Below are positions 21,796 through 32,759 of a stretch of 64,000 nucleotides of DNA, piece after piece (positions within the stretch are counted from its first letter, which is position 1; every line of letters begins with the position of its first letter). Below the pieces are notes generated by a model. That model did not search any database. It was given only the letters and a program-made list of their open reading frames with translations, and was not told where the DNA came from. Origin of the DNA: Ceratothoa steindachneri (lineage: Eukaryota; Arthropoda; Malacostraca; Isopoda; Cymothoidae); assembly GCA_963969495.1 (NCBI GenBank), contig OZ018322.1, forward strand, positions 157,076,848 to 157,140,847, written 5' to 3'. The position numbers and the translations under genes were made by a program.

Positions 21796-22039
21796 TAAAT
21801 ATATATCCAGCGTTGACTCCTTTAACTAACGACCACTAACTACCAACCTACATCTGCCACCATGCTGGCATCTGGCCCCCCTTGTTGGACTTGAAAACAA
21901 GTCCAGGGCCATGAAATGAAGCTTCTCTCAGCAGTGTGATGAAAATGAATGTAAATTATGATAATAGCTTCAATTAGAGGCATGATTTAGTTTTTGAGTA
22001 ACGCTTACTAAATATACAAATATTGGTATTGGTATTCCT
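21645..22039 (+). mobile_element. tRNA-headed SINE-like element
   Basis: The head, about 73 bases from GGGATTCGG to ATGCCCT, has a tRNA-like order. There is a good A box (TAGTGTAGGGG), a GGTTAGC D-arm, a diverged B box (AGTTAGATTTT) and GGG/CCC acceptor ends. An (AT)n tract follows, then a unique body with a perfect 8-bp hairpin TGGACTTG-AAAA-CAAGTCCA (21,886-21,905), and a tail with ATTGGT repeats ending at the right-arm edge. The acceptor stem and B box are too degenerate for a working tRNA. RNA polymerase III transcription and LINE-driven spread are known for this class; here they are inferred. I could not see target-site duplications. Confidence 0.6.
21721..21808. repeat. (AT)n microsatellite inside the SINE-like element
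   Basis: About 35 pure AT dinucleotides, then interrupted AAAT/ATAT repeats. Confidence 0.97.
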
Positions 22040-22299
22040 AACAAACTCCGAGGCAAGTAATCAGGTCCCTGACTTCTACCACTCCAGCTTGAATTAAACA
22101 AAATAAAAAGTAAAAATTACTTGGAACGAAGTTTTTGGATTTGAAATGTGAGAAAAACGAAACAAATTTAAATTATTTCAGTCAGATTTTCTTTTTTGAG
22201 GATATTGATTCCTTAAGAAAAAATTGGATTTCTTTAGAAGATTTAAATCCATACTAGAATTCGATGAATGATAATGGAATCTATATTTGAAGTTGATTA

Positions 22300-23640
22300 A
22301 CCAATGTAGTAATGCATTGACTTAAAAAAAATAATGAATTAACCTATTAAATCCTAAATTGACTAAGACATCATCAAATAACCTATGAAATAAATAAATT
22401 GACAAAGGAATAATCAATTAACCTATGAAGTAACAAATTTATCTAAGAAATCATTATTTAACTTGAGAAGGCTTAAATGGGCCGTAGAAATCATTAAGTA
22501 ACCGGTGAACTTAATATATTAACAAAGAATTCTTCGATTAACCTAAGAAGTTTTTAATTGCCTCAAGAAAATATCAATTAACCTATGAAGTCAGAAATTG
22601 ACCTAAGAAATCGAAGTGCAACCTATGAAGTCATAATTTAACCTAAATATTACTCTATTCTGCCACAAATTAACCCCATATCTCTTATCATAAAATAATA
22701 TTAAAGATATTAAAATGAACCGAGCCTCGAATTAATCAAAGAGTCATACATTACCTAACTCAGTCATAACTTAACCTAAAATTTACCTTAATAAGATTTA
22801 AATTGTGTTATCTTATTTAGATTAAAGTCATATATTAACGCATTAATAAATTAACCTAAGGAGACATTAATTAACTAAGAATTATTTAATAACCTAATCA
22901 AAACTCTCAGCTAAACCTATTTGGAAACATCCCATAATTCCCTTCAGCTAGTTTTGAGTACACATGCATAGATGCAAGATATTGCCATAAGGAAAGAAAG
23001 TATCCATTTTGTAAACTATCAGGTTTGCTTATATATTTTTAGTCGGGACTTCAAAATGAAAAAAAAGACAAGAAAAAAGTGATACAAAAGTCCCATAAGA
23101 ACTTTTCTTCATAAGTTCGAATGCGTTAGGTTAGAAGTTGTCCAGGTTATTTACTAGGAGAGAGTAGATTAAGTTAAGCATAGGTAGGGGAAAATTTTAA
23201 GTAAAAGATAACATAGGAAGCTATAAATTAACTTAAAAATATGTTAAATGTAAAAATTATAAAAATGGATTCATTATTCAGCATTAAAAGTCATCAATGC
23301 ACCTAAGAAATTCGGCAACTTAGAAAGACACATATTCACCTACAAGATCGCATTTAAACCCAATGATTTACATAATCATAAAAAATAACGAGTAAACCTA
23401 GCAGGTCAGGTATTATTCTTGAAAAATTTAAATCTAGGAAGTCAGATATGAAACGGAAAAGTCACAAAAAAACATGGGAAGGCGTAGTTCACCTACTAGA
23501 ACGCGAGTAAATATTCATATTTTTACAATGGCCTAAAAGGTCAAGATAAGCATAGAAAATTATGAAAAAAATAATTCTAACCGAGGAAGATATTTATTCA
23601 CCTAAAAAGTCTAAAGTATTGACAGGATGCCACGAAATCT
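22300..23640. repeat. Degenerate 20-21-bp minisatellite (right arm, mirrored)
   Basis: Reverse-complement copy of 19,170-20,560, with AACCTATGAAGT- and ATTAACCTA-type blocks at 20-21-base spacing. The mirrored alignment stays in register for over a kilobase, so the minisatellite had already decayed before the arms formed. Confidence 0.75.
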
Positions 23641-23734
23641 CCTGTTTTAGTTTTCAAGAGAAGAATGTCTGAGCTTCAACTCCAACCGATTTGGCAAAAG
23701 GGGTGAAATTATCCAGTGGTGTACTTTATACCCT

Positions 23735-23782
23735 GAGGGGTATATACTCGTATATATAGAAAGAGAGTAAGAAAGAGAGAGT

Positions 23783-23816
<34 letters not shown>

Positions 23817-25363
23817 TAAAGAGAGTCGGGAGTAAATAATCAAATTTTCTCCATCGGAGTTATTTCGAAGTTTTGAAAGAAAGTTAATTCCTAGCCTCTG
23901 TTTTATATAAAGAAAACTCTATATTTCTTTCATTTTTCAGTTATAGTAAAACTTATTAAGAATTAATATTACTTTTAAAGATTAAGAGGTTTCTCTTCAC
24001 CAAACTTTGTTACCACTTCAATTTGGTCGACGGGGTGAAGAGGGCGAACTCTACCACGAAGTAGTTTTTTTATTGACTACGAAATTTAATAAATTTAGGA
24101 GAAAATAATAGTGTTCTTTTTATGGCAAGAAGAGAAGAGACAATATCAAAATAGAAAGATTGATAATACAACAGGTTGGCAAAACTTTTGTATACAAAAT
24201 CTCATATTTGCAAATGCTTGGCCTACTAAGCCACCTTTATATCCTTTTATATCACCTTTATAAACAGTTTAAATATCACACTATACTCCATCTTATACGC
24301 CGCAGCATGTGGAACTTTAAAATTGCCCCAAATCAAGCCTAAAATAACTAAACGTAGTCAAACCCATTTGAGAGAAAAATTTATTTATTCGAGCCTTAAG
24401 TTTAGGAGGCTATCAAGGCACGAATGTATAGAACCCATTTAAATAGGCTATAAATATTATATTTTAGAAACATTCAGTTTGATGCAGTCTAACATAAAAT
24501 TTGCGAACTTTTTGTTACAGGATGTAAATAAAACGAAACTTTTCTCAGCTAATGAGTTATATTTTTACACACTTTATAAACAAAAAGTAAATAAAGGACG
24601 GAAGGATAACAACTTCATTGCTTTTACCAAAATGTCTGCACTTAGGTAATTTATTGTCTATATATTGCTGCATATGGAACTTCTTATAGTAAGTGATGAT
24701 AAATATGATAAATAAAGACATGTTTTAATGTGGGAAATTATTGATTTGAGAGGAAACCACATTCTCTACCTTTTGTAAAAGTTAAAATATGATGCCCAAT
24801 TTAATGGGCTGTAGGGAGCTCAGTCAGCAGACAACAGCCCAAGCAAATACTAAAAAAAATAGAAATTTTCAATCTCAATAGTTATGTTACTTTATTTTAA
24901 TTATATTTAATATATTCTTATCCCAAAGGGTCAGTATGTATAGGAATATACATTTAGGATCCGAAAAAATGTTTCTTAATAATGTCTAAGATAAATAGGT
25001 GTTTACTCAATATTAATAAGTATTCTGGGGTAAAACACCTGATCATTTTCTTGCTTTTTTTCCCATTGATATTTTTTTCTCTTTCATATAGATAAGAGAT
25101 TTGGGAGATGCAGTTAAGTACCTGTTTTCATTGGCTTACAAAGAAAATGGCAAATGCATCGAAATTGATTTGAAGCCCTCAGAAGAAAGGGAAAGAATCT
25201 GATGTAGACCACGCTAGTGAGGGTATAGCTGTTGTGGATCAAGAGAATTTCTGATTACTGGGAGTAAGAATTCTGGAACAACTGAACAAGTGAATTTCTA
25301 AGCTTGAACTAAAATCGATTACTGAAAGTTGTGAAATTATTGAAGTGTGTAAATTATATCCTG
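23735..25363. repeat. Right-arm copy of tandem unit 3
   Basis: Bounded by CCCTGAG at 23,731 and CCTGTGG at 25,360. It runs reverse to left unit 3 and includes the mini-ORF on the plus strand at 25,147-25,254 (one internal TGA). A (GA)n-rich run at 23,758-23,825 mirrors the left TC run. Confidence 0.85.
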
Positions 25364-26636
25364 TGGGATATATGAGTATATATAGAGAGAGAAAGAGAGA
25401 AAGATAGAGTGAGAGAGAGAGAAAAAGACTCGTTTAGAGTTATCGTATATTATTTAAAACTTATTAATAATTAGTATTACTTCTGAATATTAAGAGGTTT
25501 GTTTTCACCAAACTTTGTTACCACTTCAATTTAGTTGAAAGTTGATGAGGGTGAAGTCTATCATTAAGTACCTTGTTTATTGACTAAGAAATTAATACTA
25601 TTAGAAGTAAATAATAGTGTTCTTTTAATGGGAAAAGAGAAGGGACAATAGCAAAATAGGAAGACTGTTAATACAATAAATTTGCAAAATCTTTTGTATA
25701 CAAAACCTCCTATTTGCAAGTGCTTGGCCTACTAAACCACCTTTATATCCTTTAATATTACCTTTATAAACAGTTCAAATATCACACTTTACTCCACCTT
25801 ACAAGCCGGAGAAGGCGGTAATTTAAAATTTCCCCAAATAAAGACAAAATAAATAAAAGAAGTCAAACCCATTTGAGAGATGAAATGATTTTTTTCGAGG
25901 CGGTCTTTAAAGAGGCTATCAACACACGAATGCATGGAACCCTTTTAAATATGCGGGCTTTTTTTATTTTTTAGAAGCATTAATTTGGATTCATTTACCC
26001 GAAAATTTACGATCTTTTTCTTAGAAGAGGGAAATAAAACCTAACTTTCTCAGCTAATGAGTAATATTCTTACACCCTTTATAACCAACAACTGAATAAA
26101 GGAAGGAAGAATACCTTCTTCATTGCTTCTTCCAAAATGTCTGCACTTAGGTAAGTTATAGTCTATATATTGCAGCATATGGAACTTCTTTTCATAAGTG
26201 ATGGTAAAAATGATACATAATGGCTTCTTTTAATTTGTGAAATTAGTGATTTGAGGTCCAAACCACATTATTTGCCTAATTTTATTAGTTAAAATATGAT
26301 GCCCATTTTAATGGGCTTTATGGAGCTCAGTCACCGCAGAGCAGCCTAAGTGGAATACTAGAAAAATAAAAATAGTTTCAATTTCAAATCTAACGTTACT
26401 CTATTTTTATTATATCTAATATATTCTTGGATCAAAGGCTCATTATGTATATGAATATTTATTTAGATGACGCTAGTGAGCATATAACTGTTGTCGAGCA
26501 AGAGAATGTCTGATTACTGGGCGAAAAACTTCTTGCACAACTACCCATATAAATTTCAAGAGAAGAATGTCTAAGCTTAAACTCAAATCGATTCCCGAAA
26601 GTTGTGAAATTATGCAGTGGTGTATTTTATACCCTG
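25363..26636. repeat. Hybrid right-arm unit (unit 1/unit 2 deletion junction)
   Basis: Only 1,273 bases separate the two markers. The outer ~170 bases match unit 1, including the last part of the mini-ORF at 26,467-26,513. Inward of ~26,465 the sequence matches unit 2 (for example the TAACGTTACTC and GAGCTCAGTCACCGCAGAG blocks). A further ~120-bp deletion near 25,430 removed most of the TC-rich end region. Confidence 0.8.
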
Positions 26637-26961
26637 TGGTGTATATATATAGAGAGAGTGAGAAAGTGAAAGTGAGAGAGAGAGAGTGAGGTGGGGAAAT
26701 ACTACTATTTCAGCGGATCCCCCTACACTTTTTCCTTTCCAAAGATATTTTTACGCACTTTGGGATGAGAAAAATGTCTACAACTAATTTCCTCAGGAGG
26801 GGATCTTATAAAACTACAATTTTAACGTTTACCAACAGAGAGAAAAAAAACATATAAGACTACACGGGATTTCAAAATCTGTAACCCTAGATAACCAAAT
26901 CTATACATACGCACACACAACATCAACAAGGCAAAAAAAAGGAAACTAGTATTTACAAAAT

Positions 26962-27740
26962 GAGTCAAACACAAATTTTACTATACACCCAGGTTGTTGG
27001 AGCGGAGTCTTCTATTGGATTCATACTCAAGCTATCGGCTAGGCAGTTGTCGGTGCATTTAACATACATGATCAGAAATTGGTCCTCCATGAGTGGTAGG
27101 CTCCAACGCATTAAACGGCCATTTCGGCTCTTGCAGTTTTTTAGAGATTCTAGGGGTTTGTGTTCACTATCGACAGTAAATTCTTTACCTATGAGATACA
27201 TGCTGAACTTACGACTAGACCACACCTCGCTAACGCTTTAAGCCCTATAGTGGCATACGCGTTCTTATGATGGGACAGCTTCCTACAAGCAAATCCTGCA
27301 AGATATCCCACTCCATCGTCATCATATTGGACGAGAGCAAAACCTAGGCTATCCTGGGAGGGATCTGTATGAAGCCCGAATGTTTTATTAGGATTTGGAA
27401 ATCTTAAAATAGGGGCAGAGATTAGTTTGTCCTTTAACTGGTGGAAGAGATTTTCCGCAAAAGTGGGCCAATTGACAGGATCTGGGGCCATTCTCTGAAC
27501 AATGTCATTAAGGTTCGAGGCTACGGCAGCGAAATTCGGCACAAAACGACGATAGAATGGTAAGGGAAAGCCTTCCAATAAGGCAAGCAATTGAGCCCTC
27601 ACATTAGGGACGAGATTGGGGTTTATGTCCAAGTCGGAGTTTGGCTCCGCTTTGGGGGAAGGAAGAGACGGCAGAGGTTACTCTTCGTCTGCTTCGACGT
27701 ACACCGTTTGGGCCAGACCCAAGGTTTCAACGATATAGAT
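26962..27740 (-). pseudogene. Gypsy pre-RT/RNase H remnant (right arm)
   Basis: Minus-strand partner of the left-arm fragment. It shows IYIVETLGLAQTVYVEADEE, then AQLLALLEGF joined directly to FYRRFVPNFAAVASNLND, the RNase H strings LHTDPSQD and CRKLSHHKNAYATIGLKA, and after the shared frameshift KEFTVDSEHKPL and NCLADSLSM. The pre-RT and RT-start segments share one frame here apart from a stop, whereas the left arm has an extra base between them. Outside the arm, 27,745-27,905 on the minus strand stays weakly protein-like (WIPVATREVKMINGLANI) and could be the natural upstream continuation of the element. RT core residues are absent; it cannot encode an active polymerase. Confidence 0.85.
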
Positions 27741-27929
27741 TTGGCCAGCTTGAATGTGATAGTGCTTTTACTTGGTATCTCTTGTTCTGATATTTGCCAA
27801 GCCGTTTATCATCTTGACCTCACGTGTAGCCACTGGGATCCAATGTTTAGTATATAAAGCAGGAAATTTGATCATGGAAAATGATATCAACAAGGTTTGT
27901 CTTATGTAGTTGTGACTCTCTGGAATAGT

Positions 27930-28160
27930 TGCTCTTCTGTTCTAAAGCTACATGACTTCTCAGTGACATGTGAATTGGCAGCAGTTTCGTGCTTCAGTGT
28001 TTCATTCGATCCACTAATAAACAGAGCAAATGTCACGACTTCCTAAGTCAGGTACCATTTGTGGTCATCCATCTTATTAAGAACTGCATCAGACAGCTCT
28101 GGGTCGGGTTGATTCTATTTCAACTTGTTCTGCATTAGAAATAGATCACAGGCATATCTA
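27930..28160 (-). pseudogene. Possible repetitive-protein fragment (weak)
   Basis: The minus strand contains ELSDAVLNKMDDHKWYLT, a stop, then EVVTFALF. A WYLTEELVVLALF-like string occurs in a repetitive uncharacterised arthropod protein that I recall. The match is short and broken. It lies immediately outside the right palindrome edge and could equally be chance. Confidence 0.2.
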
Positions 28161-30139
28161 CAGCAGGCATTTACATTATCAATACAGGAGTGTAGAACTG
28201 CACAAGGGAAGATTTTTCTTTTCATCTTTTATACAGTGTCTTCATCTTACTCGAATTGATCTGCAAATATCAGCATTTTCATGGAGTACAGGTTTCTGAC
28301 CATTTATTTTGCAAGATGGCGCCTGGTGTAGTAGACTGTATACCTCAAGGAGGAATTCTTGCGAGAACAATGATCTCAAATTAGGTATTTCCATGTACAA
28401 AGTTTGCTCTTAGAATCATTTCTGCTGTTAGTTTTTAATGAAATGTTTCTTCACTATTCTTCTTTACCTTCCAAATTTGCTGTTGATAGCCAGCATCCTT
28501 GTGGTTTCTTTACATTCCCAAATAGCTTATCCCAAACTACTATTAATAGGATTTCCAGACTGTAATGTCTAAATGCCAGATAAAACACCTTTTTGTTCAG
28601 CATTCCTGTAGAGGTTTGGCATCTCCTCTTTTAATTCCAATGTTACGAACATTAGTATAAAAAACAAGGGGCGTAACATTAACCATAAGTTAGCATTTTT
28701 TTAGTCAATAAATTTTAGTCTCAGCCTAGATTTTTCAGTTAACACCAGCCAGTGGAAAGTCATGAATGTTCTTAGATATCAACTCTTCGCTAACGGAGCT
28801 CCTTCAGCTCCTTGCTTTATGCCATTGTGAATTTGTAACTTGTAGATGGCTTTCTTGGTTCTGAATGAGTTTTTGTTATTTCATGAAAAATTATCGATAA
28901 TTTTTCTTAAATATTCATTATATTTTATTAATTTTATGCTCTTAATTTAATTCTCTATTTTGTTTAAGGGAACATGGAACTGATGCTTTTGGCCGATTTC
29001 AAGGAGAAAAATTCAAAACTCCATGCAGTAATGCTTGCCAACATCCTCGGTCAAAGTAGTTGTGATTTCTTGCTTTTCAAATCACAAAGCACGGTAAATT
29101 GTACAGAATTGTTTGAAGCTAAGAAAAGGTTTACTTTTCCACGGTAGCTGCATAATGTTACTCTTTATATCTTCATTTAGCATCCTCTTCCTCTCATCAG
29201 CATATCTCATTTGAGTTGGCTCATCGTTTACTTGTCTCCTTGGTAGAGTTAAATAAAAGGTCTACCTTCTGATTAAACTACCCTCTTTTCATTTCAAACG
29301 TGGCCTCACTCTTACTACGCAGTAAAGTCACAGCACTTTTCCAATTATACCAATACTATTTTTGTCACTTCTACCCTGCCGTCCAGGCAATCCCTACCAG
29401 TCCTCCATTTCATAATATTACTGTTTAAAAATAGTAAACTTGCCTAATTCGAAACTTTAAGAAGAGAAATTTAAGGAACATTCTCCAACTTTATCTATTG
29501 AGCCATCTCCCTCTGAAATTAGTCGTAGTAGTTAAACATTTGGCTTAGTTTAGTTTATTTAGTAATGAGGTATCTGTACATAAATGCCGATATAATATTT
29601 CATATGGCATCAAGATTTTAAACTTTTATTCCTTTAAAAATATTGGGCTTACAAAGATATACTTGTTTGTTTATTTTTTACAAAATATATTTGAGTTAAT
29701 GACAATGAAGGCTTGAAGATAGGCGCCTAAATTTGTTTTATTAGTTGATTAAAATAAATGAACTGCAATTTGACCTTCAATAACAAATTGCATTAGCTAT
29801 GGTACATTATCTGGAAAGTTTAATTCCAGAATACATAAAGATGGCAGGTTATGAGACTACAGCAGAAGAATTTTATAGAGATTTAAAGTAAACGTGGTAA
29901 GAGTGAGTAAAACCTGTAATGTATGAAATGATGGTATGAGTTCGTCACAGCAATTATAGACACCTTAACACAAGATAGAGTACGTCTGGAGACGCTCTTC
30001 ATCCACGCCAAGCTACTGGATGTATCCAATACACTATCAATTCGGACATTGTAGGTATCTTTACTATATTCAGATATAGCGTGCCCGCGCGGGTGGATGA
30101 AAACGATCCAGTGTACTGCTAGGGCAAAAGTGAGGGTTA
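28161..30139. other. No gene recognised
   Basis: AT-rich sequence without recognisable repeats or coding strings on either strand. A minus-strand frame at 29,883-30,149 partly overlaps the LINE 3' region and shows no family. Confidence 0.45.
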
Positions 30140-30329
30140 AAATTAGCAATTTATACAGTTCTTTTTATGGCGATTCGATTGCCCTCTTGAATAGAGTGGA
30201 TTAAAAGCTTCTGCCAGGTGTGTCCGATGGAGTAACAGGGGAGTAACAGGGAAATGAAGTACCCTAGGAGACCTTAAGGTCCATTCAAAGAGGGTACCTT
30301 TGGAAGAGCAATCGAGCAGGCACATGACT

Positions 30330-31960
30330 GCCTAATTTTTTTGCGTCCTTGAACGGCCACTTTTCAAGACTTTGTCTAGTCTTGACTTGAACTGGTCAAC
30401 AGATTCACTGTTGACAACTTCCACTGGAAGTGCGTTCCACCTACCGCAGATACTGTAAGTGAAAAAAATTCACACAGATTGCGGTTGTAACGCTTCAGTT
30501 CAAGTTTGAAGCCGTGATTGCGCGTTCTGCTCTCACTCAGTGTGAAAATATCCCGTTAGTCAACATTGTCGAACCCTCGAAGTATTTTGAAAACTTCGAT
30601 GAGCTGACCACGCAGTCTCCGGGTTTCCAGCGAGAACAGATCTAATTTCCTTAGTCTATCCTCCTAACTTTTATGTCGGATAGAGGGAATCAGCTTGGTT
30701 GCCCTGGCTTATACGCGTTCCAACCTTTCGATATCCTTTCAAAACGAGGGACTCCAAAATTGTATGGCATACTCTAGGTGCGGCCGAACGAGGGAGTTGT
30801 ACAGACAAAGTACTATCTCCTTGTTACGGTATCCAAACTGGCGCTTTATGTACCATAACATCCTTTAAACTTTCTTGTCTGACACGATGCACTGTCTCGA
30901 TCGAGAACTTGAGGTCACTAGTGATTGTTACAGCAGAGTCCTTCTCAGTGTCGGTGGATTCAATAGCAGTGACCTTAAGGATATACTGAGATTGGGGGTT
31001 TCTGTGGCCGATATGCATCACTTTGCATTTGTTCACGTAAAAAGGCATTTGCCACGTGTTCGACCACTCTTCAATTTTGCCAAGATCTTCCTGTAGGCGG
31101 GCAGTATTTCCATCCTGTGCAACGTTCATACTAAGCTTGGTATTGTCGGCAAATTTGGAAATCTTGGCAACCTTGTCACCATCCATTTTGTTGACGTAGA
31201 TGATGAATAGTAGTGGTCCCAGGACAGAACCTTGAGGCACCCCGCTGGGAATGGGCACCCACTTAGAAGCCTATCCATTCACCATCACCCGTTGCCGTCT
31301 GCCATTTAGCCAGTTCTTGGTCCAGCCGGATACTGTTCCGTCTATGCCCAACACTCGCACTTTTCGGAGAAGGCGGCGGTGTGGTACCTTATCAAAGGCT
31401 TTCGGAAAGTCTAAGTACACCACATCCACCGCCTTGTCCCGACCCTGCTCACTGAACATGAAGTAGAAGAATTCCACAAGATTCATCAGGCATGACCGTT
31501 GCCTTCGGAAGCCGTGCTGGGAATTCCTCAGTAGCAGCTTTGACTATAAATACGACGTCATTTTGTCCACCATCATGCTCTCCATGAGTTTACCGACTAT
31601 CAAAGTCAGACTGATAGGTCGGTAGTTTGAAAGATGGCTGGGGTCTCCTTTCTTGAAGATAAGAGTCACCTCCATTTTACGCCAGTCTCTAGGAACGCAT
31701 TCTGTCCGGATTGACATGTTGAAGATTGCGCTCAGGTGTCGTGACACTTGATCGCGCACTTCTTTTAACACTTTAGGTAGAAACCAATCCGGGCTAGGTG
31801 ACTTATTCGTCATTAGGTCAGTGATATTCTTTTTTATTTTCCCTTCGGTGAAGTCCATATCCTTCAGCTTTTCCGCCGAGTAGGAATCCATTGGCTAGGG
31901 GATGGGACCACACTCTTCAGTAAACACTGAAGAGAAGTAGTCATTGAAGAGGCAAGCATT
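30330..31960 (-). pseudogene. LINE ORF2: reverse transcriptase and C-terminal domain, broken
   Basis: The strings run in order: SPDWFLPKVLKEV, WRKMEVTLIFKKGD and SNYRPISLTLIVGKLMES (fingers), DVVYLDFPKAFDKVPH (first catalytic Asp, motif A), SGVPQGSVLGPLLFIIYVN (motif B), then KFADNTKLS, where the usual FADD motif C has Asn for the second Asp. The thumb follows (LGKIEEWSNTWQMPFYVNKC), then a C-terminal block (LDLFSLETRRLRGQLIEVFK). In active elements this enzyme copies RNA at the nicked target. At least five frames are used, separated by stops. The motif C change alone should abolish polymerase activity. Confidence 0.9.
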
Positions 31961-32179
31961 TTTTGCATTTAAGTGCTTTAATGCCCCCTCCTCATTTCTA
32001 TAAGGGGGCCAATCGTTCGACGGATTGGTTTACGGCTGTTCACATATCTAAAAAACTCCTTGGGATTCTCTTTACAGAGTCTTGCCACTCGGAGTTCCTC
32101 AGACCGCTTAGCCCCCCTTATGCTGGACTTTACTCTCCTGGATAGCCTACGGTATTCGTCAAAGTCACCCGAGATCTTC

Positions 32180-32755
32180 GATTACCAGTACACAGTTCTC
32201 TTCTTCCTAAGCAGTTGGCCTGTTTCTCGATTAAACCACTTTGGTTGAACAGAAGACCGACGAGGACATTTTAGAGGGATACACACTCTGTCTTCGACAA
32301 GTTCTCCTAGTAGCTGGTACAGATCTCTGTCCTTTTCAATGAGTTGGGCAGGAGGTCTATAAAGCACCAGGATCCTATCTTTGGCAAGACCTATCTCTAG
32401 GTTAACACCAAGTAGTTCATGTACGGATACGATGTTGCAATCCGTCTAGTTGAGAGAATTCTTGACATACAACATCACACCGCCACCCACTTTGTCTGGC
32501 CTCTCTTTCAGGAAGAGCTGGTAACCGGGAATCGTGAATTCACCTTCAAAGTCTCGGCTTGAGGTTTTTATCCACGACCCGTTATGGCCACCATCCCAGG
32601 TTCCTCTGTTGCTACGATGCCACGGAGCTCAAGAAACTTATTCCTGATTGACGTCGCATTAAAAAGAAGAACTTTAAGGGAGTCCCCTAATGTAGGACTC
32701 CCTACGCTCTTCTGTTTTCCGGCTTCTCTGTTTTCGTGGTCACACCCTTTCACTC
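32180..32755 (-). pseudogene. LINE ORF2: APE-type endonuclease, internally deleted
   Basis: The domain starts with LKVLLFNATSIRNKFLELRG and EEPGMVAITGRG (normally ITETW, where the catalytic Glu has become Gly). It continues with EGEFTIPGYQLFLKERPDKV, GGGVMLYVKNSLN and LAKDRILVLYRPPAQ. It then jumps straight to LYQLLGELVEDR and PKWFNRETGQLLRKKR in the linker to the RT. The GDFN and SDH blocks that hold the later catalytic residues are missing, a loss of roughly 80-100 codons. APE-type endonucleases nick the target DNA for reverse transcription, and this copy could not. Confidence 0.8.
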
Positions 32756-32759
32756 TGTT

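Larger units (their letters stand above)
20810..22039. other. Unpaired spacer (loop) of the giant inverted repeat
   Basis: Arm identity stops at GTTTGTTA on both sides, leaving about 1.23 kb without an inverted partner. Its left ~830 bases are AT-rich with no recognisable feature. The right ~395 bases look like a separate SINE-like insertion, so the original spacer may have been shorter. Confidence 0.8.
22040..27740 (-). repeat. Right arm of giant inverted repeat (~5.7 kb)
   Basis: Reverse complement of the left arm. Landmark distances agree closely: outer edge to first marker is ~1,104 against 1,103 bases, and last marker to inner edge ~1,695 against ~1,756. The middle is ~1.92 kb shorter. 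The loss joins unit 1 at a point equivalent to ~14,400 directly to unit 2 at a point equivalent to ~16,300, leaving one hybrid unit plus unit 3. Beyond 27,740 the sequence no longer matches the left flank. Confidence 0.9.

Noticed and set aside
13128..27740. Interpretation of the palindrome as an assembly artefact
   Set aside because: The arms differ by many substitutions, a 1.9-kb deletion and private indels, which a duplicated contig would not show; read support is still needed.
30699..31466. Plus-strand frames across the LINE RT
   Set aside because: Antisense shadows; the minus strand carries the ordered RT motifs.
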